Shown here one piece after another: positions 7,695 to 16,276 of a stretch of 19,713 nt of DNA; position 1 is the stretch's first letter, and every line of letters begins with the position of its first letter. The notes beneath the pieces were generated by a model. It worked only from the letters and a program-made list of their open reading frames with translations, did no database searches and had not been told where the DNA came from. The translations under genes were made by a program, and so were the position numbers. The stretch lies in contig JAMWDE010000002.1 of assembly GCA_023818905.1 (NCBI GenBank), positions 1-19,713 of the forward strand. Reading direction: 5' to 3'. The DNA is from Candidatus Omnitrophota bacterium. GTDB lineage: Bacteria > Omnitrophota > Gorgyraeia > Gygaellales > Profunditerraquicolaceae.

Positions 7695-8813
7695 TCACAA
7701 TCCCAGTATCTTAGCAAAGAGACTCTTCTTTATCCTTATAGCGGAGGTAGGACAGACCTCCTGACAACAAAAGCAGGATAGGCATCTTGAATAATCAATT
7801 ACTATGTGCCCATCTTTCAGGCGTATCGTTTTCTCAGGACAACTCTTTACACAAGCTTGACAAAGAATGCAGTTCTGTTGAATAAGTTTAGGATAAAAAC
7901 GTATAAAACCTTTGGCTATTTCCATCAGCGCAGGAGGAATCTTTTTGGTAATGGAGGTAGAAGGTAACAAAAATGGCTCACCTATTATATCCTCTAATCT
8001 CTCGCCCAAGATTTCTATATAATTAAGATCTGCAATACCCAATCCCCTTTCTGCTGCCTGACGTGTGGTAGGTATGTCCTGTGGTTTTAAACCCATAATA
8101 GTAGCCAAGATACTATCTATAGCCACTCCATCAGAACCTACTAGAATCAAACCCAAAGAACGCAATCTTCCGTTGGTAGCCGGACCATCTGCCTCCATAG
8201 CCACCACACCATCTACTACTGTAAGGCAGGGTTTTGTTTCGGCATAGATATCTACCAACACATGAGAAAAGTCTTCCTGACCAATATATTTTTTGTGCAA
8301 CTGGGTTTTATAAGGTGCAGAAACTAAACCAAAGAGATTCTTTATGGCTCCGGTCAAGATAGTTAAATCATGGGTCTTAAACTTAGGCACAGATACCAGA
8401 TATTCACAGGTATCCAGCCAGGTAGTTAAAGGAAAACCTCTGTGCCAACGATGTTTATGAAACTTTATCAATTCCACCTGCTCCTCTTCTGCTAAATCTT
8501 TTATGCCTGAACGTTTGTATACCTCATCTACATCCTCGGCATAACCTCCCCAGATACTCGGCCCATCTCCAATGAATATCTTACAATCTATCTCTTTTAG
8601 TACCCTTATAATTGCACGCACGACCTCAGGATGGGTGGTTATGCCAAACTGTGGCTCTTTTGCCATCAAAAGGTTTGGCTTGACCAAAACAGAACTACCA
8701 TAAGGTATAAAGTTAGTTATGCCTCCTAACAGCTCAATCGCCTTCTGGGTCGCCTTCCATACTAAATCTGTCTCATAATTAGGACATCTTACAATGGATA
8801 CCTGGGTCTTCAT
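7695..8813 (-). CDS. DUF362 protein with C-terminal two-cluster ferredoxin domain
   Basis: This 372-residue protein has an N-terminal DUF362 domain (about residues 1-300; motifs LVKPNLL near 50, GDGPS, and VPKFKTHDLT) and a C-terminal ferredoxin domain. That domain carries two CxxCxxCxxxC sets, at 315/318/321/325 and 344/347/350/354, for two [4Fe-4S] clusters; an extra Cys is at 349. The biochemical role of such DUF362-ferredoxin proteins is not settled to my knowledge. No signal peptide or membrane helix is evident, so a cytoplasmic electron-transfer role is inferred. It overlaps the tatD stop by 4 bases (ATGA) and is directly followed by mtnA, so the three are translated from one message. 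Confidence 0.85.
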   Translation of the reverse strand: MKTQVSIVRCPNYETDLVWKATQKAIELLGGITNFIPYGSSVLVKPNLLMAKEPQFGITTHPEVVRAIIRVLKEIDCKIFIGDGPSIWGGYAEDVDEVYKRSGIKDLAEEEQVELIKFHKHRWHRGFPLTTWLDTCEYLVSVPKFKTHDLTILTGAIKNLFGLVSAPYKTQLHKKYIGQEDFSHVLVDIYAETKPCLTVVDGVVAMEADGPATNGRLRSLGLILVGSDGVAIDSILATIMGLKPQDIPTTRQAAERGLGIADLNYIEILGERLEDIIGEPFLLPSTSITKKIPPALMEIAKGFIRFYPKLIQQNCILCQACVKSCPEKTIRLKDGHIVIDYSRCLSCFCCQEVCPTSAIRIKKSLFAKILGL

Positions 8814-9580
8814 CTCAAACCAAAGAATCCTCTGGTATTTTCAGTAGTAATGTAACCTAGCCGTTGGATATCAATCTGCCTGATGCGTGCTATCTCCTCT
8901 GCCAAGTATTTTACATAACTGGGTTCGTTCCTCTTTCCCCGCAACCCTTCAGGAGGAAGAAAAGGGGCGTCTGTCTCCAATAAAAGCCTATCCAGAGGAA
9001 CCATCTTTAGTAGGTTGCGCAAATTCTCTGCCTTCCTGTAGGTAAGGTTACAGGTGAATGAAATATAAAATCCTAAATCCAGACACTCTTTTAAAAAATC
9101 CTGATTACCAGAAAAACAATGCACTACCGCCTTTAATGGCTGAAACTGCTTTAATACATCTAAAGTCTCTTTATGTGCCAAGCGGTTATGTATGACCAGG
9201 GGCAGATTCATATCCTTAGCTAATCTGATTAGATTGACAAATAATTTTTTTTGATTATCTGGTTTAGAATAATTCTTAAAGAAATCAAGCCCTATCTCTC
9301 CTATCGCCACCACCTTATCACTACCTGCTAATTCGCTCAAAGAATTCAACTCATCTTTACCTACCGAATCTGCCTGATGTGGATGTATGCCCACCGTGGC
9401 ATAGATAAAATCATATCTTTTGGATAATTCTATAGATTTATTCGAACCTTCTAAACTTGAGCCTACATTAATCATATAAACTATATTTGCCTGCCTGGCT
9501 CTGTCAATCACCTCGTCTCTATCCATATCAAAATCAGAAAAATCTAAATGACAGTGAGTATCGGTTAATTCATAGCCCAT
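8810..9580 (-). CDS. tatD: TatD family metal-dependent hydrolase (probable DNase)
   Basis: This 256-residue TIM-barrel hydrolase has the full TatD metal-binding set: His9 and His11 in DTHCHLDF, Glu95 in GEIGLDFF, His131 in VIHNR, His154 in HCFSG and Asp204 in LETDAPFLPP. Characterised relatives are 3'-5' exonucleases linked to DNA repair or degradation, some acting on D-Tyr-tRNA or peptides, so the in vivo substrate is uncertain. It starts 14 bases after metG without a clear Shine-Dalgarno site and overlaps the next gene by 4 bases. Adjacency to metG is conserved in many bacteria, including Bacillus (metS-yabD). Confidence 0.93.
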   Translation of the reverse strand: MGYELTDTHCHLDFSDFDMDRDEVIDRARQANIVYMINVGSSLEGSNKSIELSKRYDFIYATVGIHPHQADSVGKDELNSLSELAGSDKVVAIGEIGLDFFKNYSKPDNQKKLFVNLIRLAKDMNLPLVIHNRLAHKETLDVLKQFQPLKAVVHCFSGNQDFLKECLDLGFYISFTCNLTYRKAENLRNLLKMVPLDRLLLETDAPFLPPEGLRGKRNEPSYVKYLAEEIARIRQIDIQRLGYITTENTRGFFGLR

Positions 9581-9594
9581 GGCTTAAGTTATGC

Positions 9595-11094
9595 TTATAT
9601 AGATTCAATGCGTGGGAATAAGGGTTTGCCTTTCTGTATTCTATTCATACCTAACTGTTGATTAATTGCCTCTGCAGTCTGAGGCATAAAGGCAGATAGA
9701 AGATTGGCTATCTTACGTATCGTATCAACTAACAACCTTATAAATGCCTGGAGTTGTTCTGTCTTACTTTCCTTTAGTAGATTCCAGGGCTTCTTAAATT
9801 CTATATATCTATTTGCCATATTAACCAATTCCCATATATCTTCTAAGGCAGAACTAAAATTAAAATCATAACTTGTAGATAGATAATCCTTTAGTTCTTT
9901 AGATATACTTTCTATCTTATCTTCTATTTCTTTTGCTTGTGCTTCCTCAAACTTGGTCGGCGGTGGTATTACTCCCTGATAATACTTCTCTATCATACTG
10001 AGTGTCCTATACACGAGATTGCCCAAATCATTAGCCAGGTCACTATTCAATCTTTTCACTATCGCTTCTTCTGAAAAATTGCCATCCAAACCAAAAGGGA
10101 TATCACGCAATAAGAAATATCTGTACGCGTCTATACCAAACCTATCTACCATCTCCAACGGAGAAATTACATTGCCACGCGACTTTGACATCTTATCCTG
10201 TCCTACCATCCACCATCCATGCGCGAATATGGTGACAGGAGGTTCTATCTCCAATGCCCGTAACATTATCGGCCAGTATATCGCATGCTGCCTTAATATA
10301 TCTTTACCAATAAGATGCACATCTGCTGGCCACCAACGGGACTGATAATGGTCTCGTTCATTGAATCTGCCTACCGCGCTTATATAGTTTATAAGTGCAT
10401 CAAACCAAACATAGGTGACATGCTGTAGGCTGAAAGGCAGGGGTATCCCCCAACCCAAACGCTGTTTAGGTCTAGAGATACAGAGGTCTTGTAATCTATT
10501 TAACTCTAAAAAACTCAATACTTCATTATAGCGAAACTGTGGCCTGATAAATTCTGGATGTGTCTTGATATGCCTGATGAGCCAATCTTGATATTCAGAT
10601 AATCTAAAGAAATAGTTGGTCTCACTAATTCTCTCTAAAGGCCTTTTACAGTCAGGACAGTTCTGGTCCTTAAGCTGCATCTGTGTCCAGAACGTCTCGC
10701 AAGGCGTACAATACCAACCCTCGTATTTTGCTAAATAGATTTTTTTGTTCCTGTGTAATATATCCAAAACCTTCTGTACAAAATGAACATGTCTTTCTTC
10801 GGTAGTGCGGATAAAATCATCGTAGGAGATATTAAGTCTTGCCCAAAGTTCTTTAAATTTTACCACCATCCTATCTGTAAAATCCTGGGGTGAATACCCC
10901 TGCTCCAAGGCAGCCTTCTGTATCTTCTGGCCATGCTCATCTGTCCCAGTCAAAAACCAAACGTTTTCTTTACCTAAGAGCTGACGCATATATCTAGCCA
11001 GACAATCCGCTGCGATATTAGTGTAGGAATGACCAATATGAGGAGAGGCATTTACGTAATATAAAGGGGTGGTAATATAAAAATTATTAGCCAT
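9595..11094 (-). CDS. metG: Methionyl-tRNA synthetase
   Basis: This 499-residue class I synthetase charges initiator and elongator tRNA-Met. The HIGH motif is HIGH at residues 19-22, and KMSKS is at 301-305. One zinc knuckle is present: Cys129, Cys132, Cys146 and Cys149, after YEGWY. The C-terminal anticodon-binding helical domain follows from about residue 360. The protein ends there and lacks the EMAP/Trbp111-type tRNA-binding domain found at the C-terminus of many bacterial MetRS; a separate protein may supply it. It begins 43 bases after ricT with no visible Shine-Dalgarno site. Confidence 0.96.
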   Translation of the reverse strand: MANNFYITTPLYYVNASPHIGHSYTNIAADCLARYMRQLLGKENVWFLTGTDEHGQKIQKAALEQGYSPQDFTDRMVVKFKELWARLNISYDDFIRTTEERHVHFVQKVLDILHRNKKIYLAKYEGWYCTPCETFWTQMQLKDQNCPDCKRPLERISETNYFFRLSEYQDWLIRHIKTHPEFIRPQFRYNEVLSFLELNRLQDLCISRPKQRLGWGIPLPFSLQHVTYVWFDALINYISAVGRFNERDHYQSRWWPADVHLIGKDILRQHAIYWPIMLRALEIEPPVTIFAHGWWMVGQDKMSKSRGNVISPLEMVDRFGIDAYRYFLLRDIPFGLDGNFSEEAIVKRLNSDLANDLGNLVYRTLSMIEKYYQGVIPPPTKFEEAQAKEIEDKIESISKELKDYLSTSYDFNFSSALEDIWELVNMANRYIEFKKPWNLLKESKTEQLQAFIRLLVDTIRKIANLLSAFMPQTAEAINQQLGMNRIQKGKPLFPRIESI

Positions 11095-11137
11095 ATTTGC
11101 TGTGGGATTGCCTGCGTTTAACCCTATAATACTATAA

Positions 11138-11917
11138 TCATTTATAATCTAACTCTATCTGCACTCCATCTTCTAACTCTACGGTGGCAGTACGCTTGAA
11201 AACGTTAACACCAATGACCTTACCTTTGCCTTGTGGAGTATTGATACGCTCTCCCTCACGTGGAAGACCTTTGGATAACAGCTTGTATGTCTCGTATTCA
11301 AAATTTAAGCAACACATCAATCTTCCACAGAGTCCTGATATCTTAGGAGGATTTAGAGGTAACCCCTCCTCTTTTGCCATCTTTATAGTCACAGGTTCAA
11401 AATCTTTCAAGAATTTAACGCAACACAGTTCTCTACCACAAGGACCAAATCCACCAAAAAGCTTGGCCTCATCCCTTACTCCTATCTGTCTCAACTCGAT
11501 ACGCACCTTAAAGACCTTAGCCAAATCTTTTACGAGATTTCTAAAATCCACCCTACCTTCAGCAGTAAAGTAAAATATTATTTTGGTGCGGTCAAAAGAA
11601 TATTCCGCGCATACGAGTTTCATCTCTAATTTATGCTCTTCTATCTTCTTTAGACAGGTATTAAAAACCTCTTTTGCTTTTAGTCTGTTTTCTTCTATCT
11701 GTTTTAAATCCGTATCAGTAGCAACGCGTAATACCCTCTTTAACTGCTCCTTAGTTTTATCTGTCGTCAAACCTTGAGGAGAGACAATCTGGCCATAATC
11801 TAAACCGCGGTCATGCTCTAAGATAACATAATCTCCTACCTTTAGCTCTAAGCCTTGAGCATTATAGATAAACGTTTGACCCACATCCCTCAATCTTATT
11901 AAAACGGTTTTATCCAC
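11138..11917 (-). CDS. ricT: PSP1 domain protein, RicT/YaaT-like
   Basis: This 259-residue PSP1-domain protein matches Bacillus YaaT (RicT). The hallmark is the cysteine-rich segment GFGPCGRELCC (Cys160, 165, 166), then NPPKISGLCGRLMCC (Cys197, 202, 203). In Bacillus, RicT joins RicA and RicF in an FeS-containing Y-complex that guides RNase Y in mRNA processing. Partners RicA and RicF are absent from this window. The start is a GTG at 11915-11917, overlapping the holB stop by 8 bases. No ATG lies nearby and the N-terminus aligns with the family, so the GTG is credible. The holB-ricT-metG order is conserved in Bacillus. Function here is inferred from family only. Confidence 0.88.
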   Translation of the reverse strand: MDKTVLIRLRDVGQTFIYNAQGLELKVGDYVILEHDRGLDYGQIVSPQGLTTDKTKEQLKRVLRVATDTDLKQIEENRLKAKEVFNTCLKKIEEHKLEMKLVCAEYSFDRTKIIFYFTAEGRVDFRNLVKDLAKVFKVRIELRQIGVRDEAKLFGGFGPCGRELCCVKFLKDFEPVTIKMAKEEGLPLNPPKISGLCGRLMCCLNFEYETYKLLSKGLPREGERINTPQGKGKVIGVNVFKRTATVELEDGVQIELDYK

Positions 11918-12902
11918 AGTTAAAATTTATATTCTCAATTAAATTTGAAAGTAACAATCTTAGGTTTATATTCTGCTCTATGTAAAATAACGCATCCGAG
12001 ATAAGATTTAATATCTCATCTAAATCTGTAAAAGAATAACGATTCATAACCCTGAGGAGTTGCTGCTTTCTGTCTATATTGATAATCTCGCTATGCGCTA
12101 AACCTGCTTTCATTATGTATATATCCCTAAACCAACTCGCCAGAATATTTAGTTGATTACGTAACTGTTCTCTGTTCTGTTTGGCCATCTCCTGTATATA
12201 ACTACCATCCTGTAAAGTAAAATTATCAATAACCAGATTCTTCTGTTTAAGTGTCTCTGTATCTTTCAATCTAATTGCTCTACCAATTCTACCTTCAGAA
12301 AAATAAGCCAAGAAATGTGCTGCTTCCTCAGATAATCCATAATCCTTCTTTAATAACTCCTTGAGCCAGATTCTATTGATTGGATAAAACTTTACTACCT
12401 GACAGCGAGAGACGATAGTCTTAAAGAGCAATTTAGGTTGAGAACTGATTAGGATTATAACGCTATCTGCTGGCGGTTCCTCTAAAACTTTAAGTAAAGC
12501 GTTGGATGCTTCTGGTGTTAACCTATGGGCGTTATCAATAATAAAGACCTTCTTTCTGGCTTCGTATGCCTTAAGATTGATTTCTCTCTGGAGTTGGCGA
12601 ATCTGGTCTATCTTGATATCTTGGGTATCTGGGTTCTCTGTGTCAGAAATGCTACCTTCACCTATACTGCGTACATCTGGATGCTGATGCTTATCAATTT
12701 TAAGACAGCTGGGACAACTGTCACAGGAATCAACTGTATCCCTTTGACAGTTCAATGCCTTGGCAAATGTATAAGCAGCTAACCTCTTACCTATGGCTTC
12801 TGGCCCCAAAAAAAGATAACCACCAGCAACCCGTGATTGCCGGATATAGTCTTGAATTATCTGAATGGGTCTGACTTGTCCTTTTATCTCTCTAAATGAC
12901 AT
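11910..12902 (-). CDS. holB: DNA polymerase III delta prime subunit
   Basis: This 330-residue AAA+ clamp-loader protein belongs to the delta'/gamma-tau group. A P-loop GPEAIGKR (residues 33-40) ends in Lys-Arg rather than Lys-Ser/Thr, which suggests weak or no ATP hydrolysis, as expected for delta'. A four-Cys zinc module follows (Cys52, 60, 63, 66). VFIIDNAHRLTPEASNALLK (about 119-138), EEPP, and SRC at 165-167 (the arginine-finger motif) complete the family pattern. The position between tmk and ricT is the typical holB location. It starts 4 bases after tmk with no Shine-Dalgarno site. A gamma/tau (dnaX) identity is unlikely given the degenerate P-loop and short length. Confidence 0.9.
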   Translation of the reverse strand: MSFREIKGQVRPIQIIQDYIRQSRVAGGYLFLGPEAIGKRLAAYTFAKALNCQRDTVDSCDSCPSCLKIDKHQHPDVRSIGEGSISDTENPDTQDIKIDQIRQLQREINLKAYEARKKVFIIDNAHRLTPEASNALLKVLEEPPADSVIILISSQPKLLFKTIVSRCQVVKFYPINRIWLKELLKKDYGLSEEAAHFLAYFSEGRIGRAIRLKDTETLKQKNLVIDNFTLQDGSYIQEMAKQNREQLRNQLNILASWFRDIYIMKAGLAHSEIINIDRKQQLLRVMNRYSFTDLDEILNLISDALFYIEQNINLRLLLSNLIENINFNCG

Positions 12903-12906
12903 AGGA

Positions 12907-13527
12907 TTATCTATACTTTTCTAGAAACCTATCTACTACTAACTTTATTTCCTTCTGGGTTTTATACTTATCCTGCTTTACCTTTATAACCTTTATCCTC
13001 TCAGGTTCTTGTCTTGCAAGTCTTAAGTACCCTTTCCTTACCCGCTGATGATAAGACAAAGACCTCTTCTCTATGCGGTCTTTTATGAATCTGCGGTGCC
13101 TCAATCCTTTAGCTACAGGCAAATCTAAAAGGATAGTTAAGTCAGGTTTTATTCCGGCAGTGATAGACCTTGCTATATTATAGATAAACCCTATATCCAC
13201 GCCCAAACCAAAACCCTGATAGACTACCGTAGAATCCAGAAATCTATCGCAGATTACAATATAACCTTTAAGGATTGCTGGTTTAACGAGTTGGCTTACA
13301 GTCTCTGCCCTAGCAGCCATATAGAGTAAGGTCTCGCATAAAGGGTTGATGGTGTTCTTGGGGTCTAATAAAATTCTCCTTATCTTCTCGCTAACTTTTG
13401 TCCCACCTGGTTCACGCACATAAACAACGCGCTTTACCTTTCTCTTTAGATATTCATATAGAAGCTTGGATTGTGTACTCTTGCCACAACCCTCAGAGCC
13501 TTCAAAGGTGATGAATTTTCCTTTCAT
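12907..13527 (-). CDS. tmk: Thymidylate kinase
   Basis: This 206-residue kinase converts dTMP to dTDP, an essential step for dTTP. The P-loop GSEGCGKST is at residues 10-18, REPGGT at 38-43, and the DR(F) motif at Asp94-Arg95. The LID region (FIKDRIEKR) and the downstream YLRLA..EPERIKVI are normal for the family. It begins 66 bases after cysS; no Shine-Dalgarno site is visible, and the ATG was chosen because homology starts at once. An out-of-frame ATG 13 bases upstream opens only a 12-codon frame. This gene starts the conserved tmk-holB-ricT-metG-tatD cluster. Confidence 0.94.
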   Translation of the reverse strand: MKGKFITFEGSEGCGKSTQSKLLYEYLKRKVKRVVYVREPGGTKVSEKIRRILLDPKNTINPLCETLLYMAARAETVSQLVKPAILKGYIVICDRFLDSTVVYQGFGLGVDIGFIYNIARSITAGIKPDLTILLDLPVAKGLRHRRFIKDRIEKRSLSYHQRVRKGYLRLARQEPERIKVIKVKQDKYKTQKEIKLVVDRFLEKYR

Positions 13528-13593
13528 AGTGTTTTTGCATTTTTAGCAGATCTCTGTCTTGGTTTGTTTTTTCTGACGCCACTAAAATAAAAC

Positions 13594-15033
13594 TTACTCT
13601 CTAGGCAATACCCGCCTCCATACCTGCCCTTCCTTTGTATCCTCTACAATAATCCCTCTCTTTCTCAATTCTTCTCTTAATTGATCAGAGGTCTTAAAAT
13701 CTTTACGGTTACGAGCTTGTCTACGCTTATTAATAAGCTCTTCCTCTTCCTTTGATAGTTTAGTAAATAACTGTGGAAAATCTATACCTAAAACTTCCTT
13801 CCCCAATCTTCTGATTGTGTCTTCTGCTTCATTTACTATTTTAGCATAGTCAGTAGAGCCTTTTTCGGTATCAATAAATCTATTGGTATAGTTAAGCAAC
13901 TCAAAAAGGCTAGCTATGGCAGATGGAGTATTAAAATCATCATCCATTGCCTCAAAAAATCTCTTTTTGTATCTTTCAATAAAATCCGCTGTCTTTCCAA
14001 CTGCAGTCATATAATATTTTCTCAGTTGCTCTGTCTTTCTAAAGAATATATCAAATCCTTGGGTTGCCTTGTAAATCTCATTCAACCTATCCCAAGAAAA
14101 ATCTATAGGGCTAGAATAATGTGCCTGTAGATAGAATATTTTTAATGCACAGGCAGGATACCTGCTTAACACATCCTTTACCGTCACAAAGTTACCCAAG
14201 GATTTAGCCATCTTCTGCCCGTTAATGGTCAAAAGGCCATGATGTATCCAATATCTGGCAAATCTCTTACCTGCAGCCTCTGATTGAGCAATCTCATTTT
14301 CGTGATGTGGAAATATCAGGTCAATCCCCCCACCATGGATATCAAACTCGTCTCCGAGAATATCAGAACTCATCACTGAACACTCTATATGCCAACCAGG
14401 ACGTCCCCTACCCCAAGGACTCTCCCACCACGGCTCATCTGGTTTGGAGGATTTCCAGAGAACAAAATCTAAAGGATTCTTCTTATTCTCTTCTGGCGTA
14501 ACCCTCGCACCTATTTCCATTTTATCCAGAGATTGATGAGAGAGTTTTCCATAATTGGCAGCCTTTTTTATATCAAAATAGACATCTCCTCCAGTCTCAT
14601 AGGCAAATCCTCTCTTTATAAGACCACCAATAAATTCTATCATTTTGCCAATATATTCGCTTGCCTTTGGCTCAATGACATCAGGTTTAGTAAAAGGTAT
14701 CCCTAAGTCATCTAAAGCCTTATGGTAGGAGAGCAGGTATCTATCAGCTATTTTCTTACAAGCGCTGTTTAAATCTTCATTCCCATATTCACTCTTTGCT
14801 TTATCGATAATCTTATCGTCAACATCTGTAACATTTCTTACAAATTTAACCATATAGCCTTTATAGATTAAATACTGTCTGATGACATTGAATATATAGG
14901 CACTACGGGCATGCCCTATATGAGGTTCGTCGTAAACCGTAGGACCGCAAACATAAATCTTCACTTGGCCAGGACTCAAAGGAATGAATTCTTCTTTTTT
15001 GCGAGTAAGGGAATTGTAGATGTATATGGACAT
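13594..15033 (-). CDS. cysS: Cysteinyl-tRNA synthetase
   Basis: This 479-residue class I synthetase charges tRNA-Cys. HIGH is at residues 38-41 (PHIGH), and the KMSKS loop reads KMAKS at 274-278, a variant seen in the family. The zinc site that selects cysteine is intact: Cys29 (CGPTVYD), Cys218 (HIECSV), His243 and Glu247 (HHENE). The C-terminal helical DALR-type domain follows, ending in a short basic tail. It lies 77 bases after cysE; cysE-cysS adjacency couples cysteine synthesis with its charging, as in Bacillus. No Shine-Dalgarno site is visible. A possible extended -10 box and a small inverted repeat sit in the upstream gap. Confidence 0.97.
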   Translation of the reverse strand: MSIYIYNSLTRKKEEFIPLSPGQVKIYVCGPTVYDEPHIGHARSAYIFNVIRQYLIYKGYMVKFVRNVTDVDDKIIDKAKSEYGNEDLNSACKKIADRYLLSYHKALDDLGIPFTKPDVIEPKASEYIGKMIEFIGGLIKRGFAYETGGDVYFDIKKAANYGKLSHQSLDKMEIGARVTPEENKKNPLDFVLWKSSKPDEPWWESPWGRGRPGWHIECSVMSSDILGDEFDIHGGGIDLIFPHHENEIAQSEAAGKRFARYWIHHGLLTINGQKMAKSLGNFVTVKDVLSRYPACALKIFYLQAHYSSPIDFSWDRLNEIYKATQGFDIFFRKTEQLRKYYMTAVGKTADFIERYKKRFFEAMDDDFNTPSAIASLFELLNYTNRFIDTEKGSTDYAKIVNEAEDTIRRLGKEVLGIDFPQLFTKLSKEEEELINKRRQARNRKDFKTSDQLREELRKRGIIVEDTKEGQVWRRVLPRE

Positions 15034-15041
15034 AAAGAAAT

Positions 15042-15054
15042 ACCTAGTTTAGGT
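15042..15054. repeat. Small inverted repeat upstream of cysS
   Basis: ACCTA (15042-15046) and TAGGT (15050-15054) form a 5-bp inverted repeat with a 3-base centre, 8 bases before the cysS ATG. It touches the possible -10 element at 15053-15061. A longer repeat with the same outer ACCTA...TAGGT arms lies upstream of ispF. It is too short to call an operator or terminator alone. Confidence 0.3.
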
Positions 15055-15061
15055 TATATCA
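15053..15061 (-). promoter_or_regulatory. Possible extended -10 element upstream of cysS
   Basis: On the minus strand TGATATAAC reads as TGn plus TATAAC (five of six -10 matches), ending 19 bases before the cysS ATG. No good -35 box was found at 16-18 bases. The 77-base gap after cysE is unusually long for this block, which makes an internal promoter plausible but unproven. Confidence 0.3.
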
Positions 15062-15110
15062 TTCGACTAAGACAATTCTGCCTATTCTGTAGTTGGATTG
15101 TGATTACAAC

Positions 15111-15794
15111 TTATATCTTATTTTCTAATTTATCAATTCGTTTCTGTAAGTCATCTATGGCCTGCATTATAGGATCAAGTATGTGGATGTGGTCAAGGCT
15201 AATATCAATCTTTTTACCGTCCTGTTTAGTAATCCTCCCTGGAACGCCTACAATTGTAGAATTGGCCGGAACATCTTTAATCACTACAGCATTTGCGCCT
15301 ATATAAGAGTTATCTCCTATAGTTATATTTCCTAAGACCTTGGCTCCGGCACCTATCACTACATTATTACCGACAGTGGGATGACGTTTGCCTTTCTCTA
15401 AACCAGTCCCTCCTAAGGTAACTCCTTGATAGAGAAGCACGTCATCTCCGATGACTGAAGTCTCACCGATAACTACTCCCATGCCATGGTCAATAAAAAA
15501 CCTCTTGCCTATCTGTGCGCCTGGATGTATCTCAATGCCAGTCATATGTCGAGAAAATTGACTGATGAGACGTGCTATAAAAAATAATCTTATCTTATAA
15601 AAGAAATGGGCAATGCGATGGCAGATAATCGCATGTAATCCTTGATAAAGTAAAAGTACCTCTAAGAAACTCCTTGCTGCCGGATCCTTTTTCTGAGCAG
15701 TCCTAATCTCATCATAGAAAAAGACGGAAAGTAGTATTACCTTTAAGATAAATAGACCCAAAAGTATAGCTAAAATTTGCAAAAAGAGGTTCAT
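15111..15794 (-). CDS. cysE: Serine O-acetyltransferase with hydrophobic N-terminal helix
   Basis: This 227-residue enzyme acetylates L-serine with acetyl-CoA, the first step of cysteine synthesis. The canonical body starts at [10 protein letters not shown] (from residue 37), then [33 protein letters not shown] with catalytic His103, GVTLGGTG (124-131) and a left-handed hexapeptide-repeat beta-helix. It resembles the short Bacillus form. Unusually, residues 2-28 are almost entirely hydrophobic, like a membrane helix, where Bacillus CysE has a short charged lead. The start is well supported: TAGGAG at 15801-15806 lies 6 bases upstream and there is no later Met before the domain. It overlaps ispF by 4 bases (ATGA). 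No cysK is in the window. Confidence 0.93.
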   Translation of the reverse strand: MNLFLQILAILLGLFILKVILLSVFFYDEIRTAQKKDPAARSFLEVLLLYQGLHAIICHRIAHFFYKIRLFFIARLISQFSRHMTGIEIHPGAQIGKRFFIDHGMGVVIGETSVIGDDVLLYQGVTLGGTGLEKGKRHPTVGNNVVIGAGAKVLGNITIGDNSYIGANAVVIKDVPANSTIVGVPGRITKQDGKKIDISLDHIHILDPIMQAIDDLQKRIDKLENKI

Positions 15795-16276
15795 ATTTGT
15801 CTCCTACTTATAATAACCACTGCATAGGCGGCCATAGCTTCATTTGCTCCTATCTGACCTAACTTATCATTGGTCTTGGCTTTTATACTTATACTCTCCT
15901 CATCAATGCCGAGCGTCTTGGCGATTGTCTGCCGCATCTGTTTTTTAAAAGGCGAGATTCTGGGCTCCTGAGCGATTATTACAGAATCCACATTATTTAT
16001 CTTATATTGAGATTCCTCAACTAAAGAATTGACCTTTTTTAATAACTCTATGCTGGCGATATCTTTATAATCCGGGCTGTTATCCGGAAAATGCTCTCCA
16101 ATATCTCCTAAACCTAAGGCACCCAACAGAGCATCGCAGATAGCATGTAAAAGCACATCTCCATCAGAGTAACCTAAAAGACCTTTGTTATAAGCAATCT
16201 CCACTCCACCTAAGAATAGTTTTCTATCTTCTATTAAGCGGTGGATATCATAACCTATACCGATACGGTAATCCAT
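15791..16276 (-). CDS. ispF: 2-C-methyl-D-erythritol 2,4-cyclodiphosphate synthase
   Basis: This 161-residue enzyme cyclises the CDP-methylerythritol phosphate intermediate in the MEP isoprenoid pathway. Metal ligands Asp10 and His12 (GYDIHRL) and His44 ([17 protein letters not shown]) are in place, as are GDIGEHFPD and [10 protein letters not shown] start at ATG 16274-16276, which aligns with the family N-terminus. A TTG 18 bases upstream would add six residues with no family support. No good Shine-Dalgarno site is present. The gene follows ispD by 61 bases, an unusual gap that holds two palindromes, and overlaps cysE by 4 bases. Confidence 0.96.
   Translation of the reverse strand: MDYRIGIGYDIHRLIEDRKLFLGGVEIAYNKGLLGYSDGDVLLHAICDALLGALGLGDIGEHFPDNSPDYKDIASIELLKKVNSLVEESQYKINNVDSVIIAQEPRISPFKKQMRQTIAKTLGIDEESISIKAKTNDKLGQIGANEAMAAYAVVIISRRQI

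Noticed and set aside
10019..10345. Plus-strand open frame of 108 codons inside metG, and similar frames opposite other genes
   Set aside because: They lie wholly opposite strongly conserved coding genes, have no recognisable family and no promoter or ribosome site.
11125..11148. Three TATAAT hexamers on the plus strand around the ricT stop, possible antisense promoter
   Set aside because: No -35 box at a proper distance (a TTGCCT lies 11 or 19 bases away), and the run is explained by AT-rich coding DNA plus the gap.
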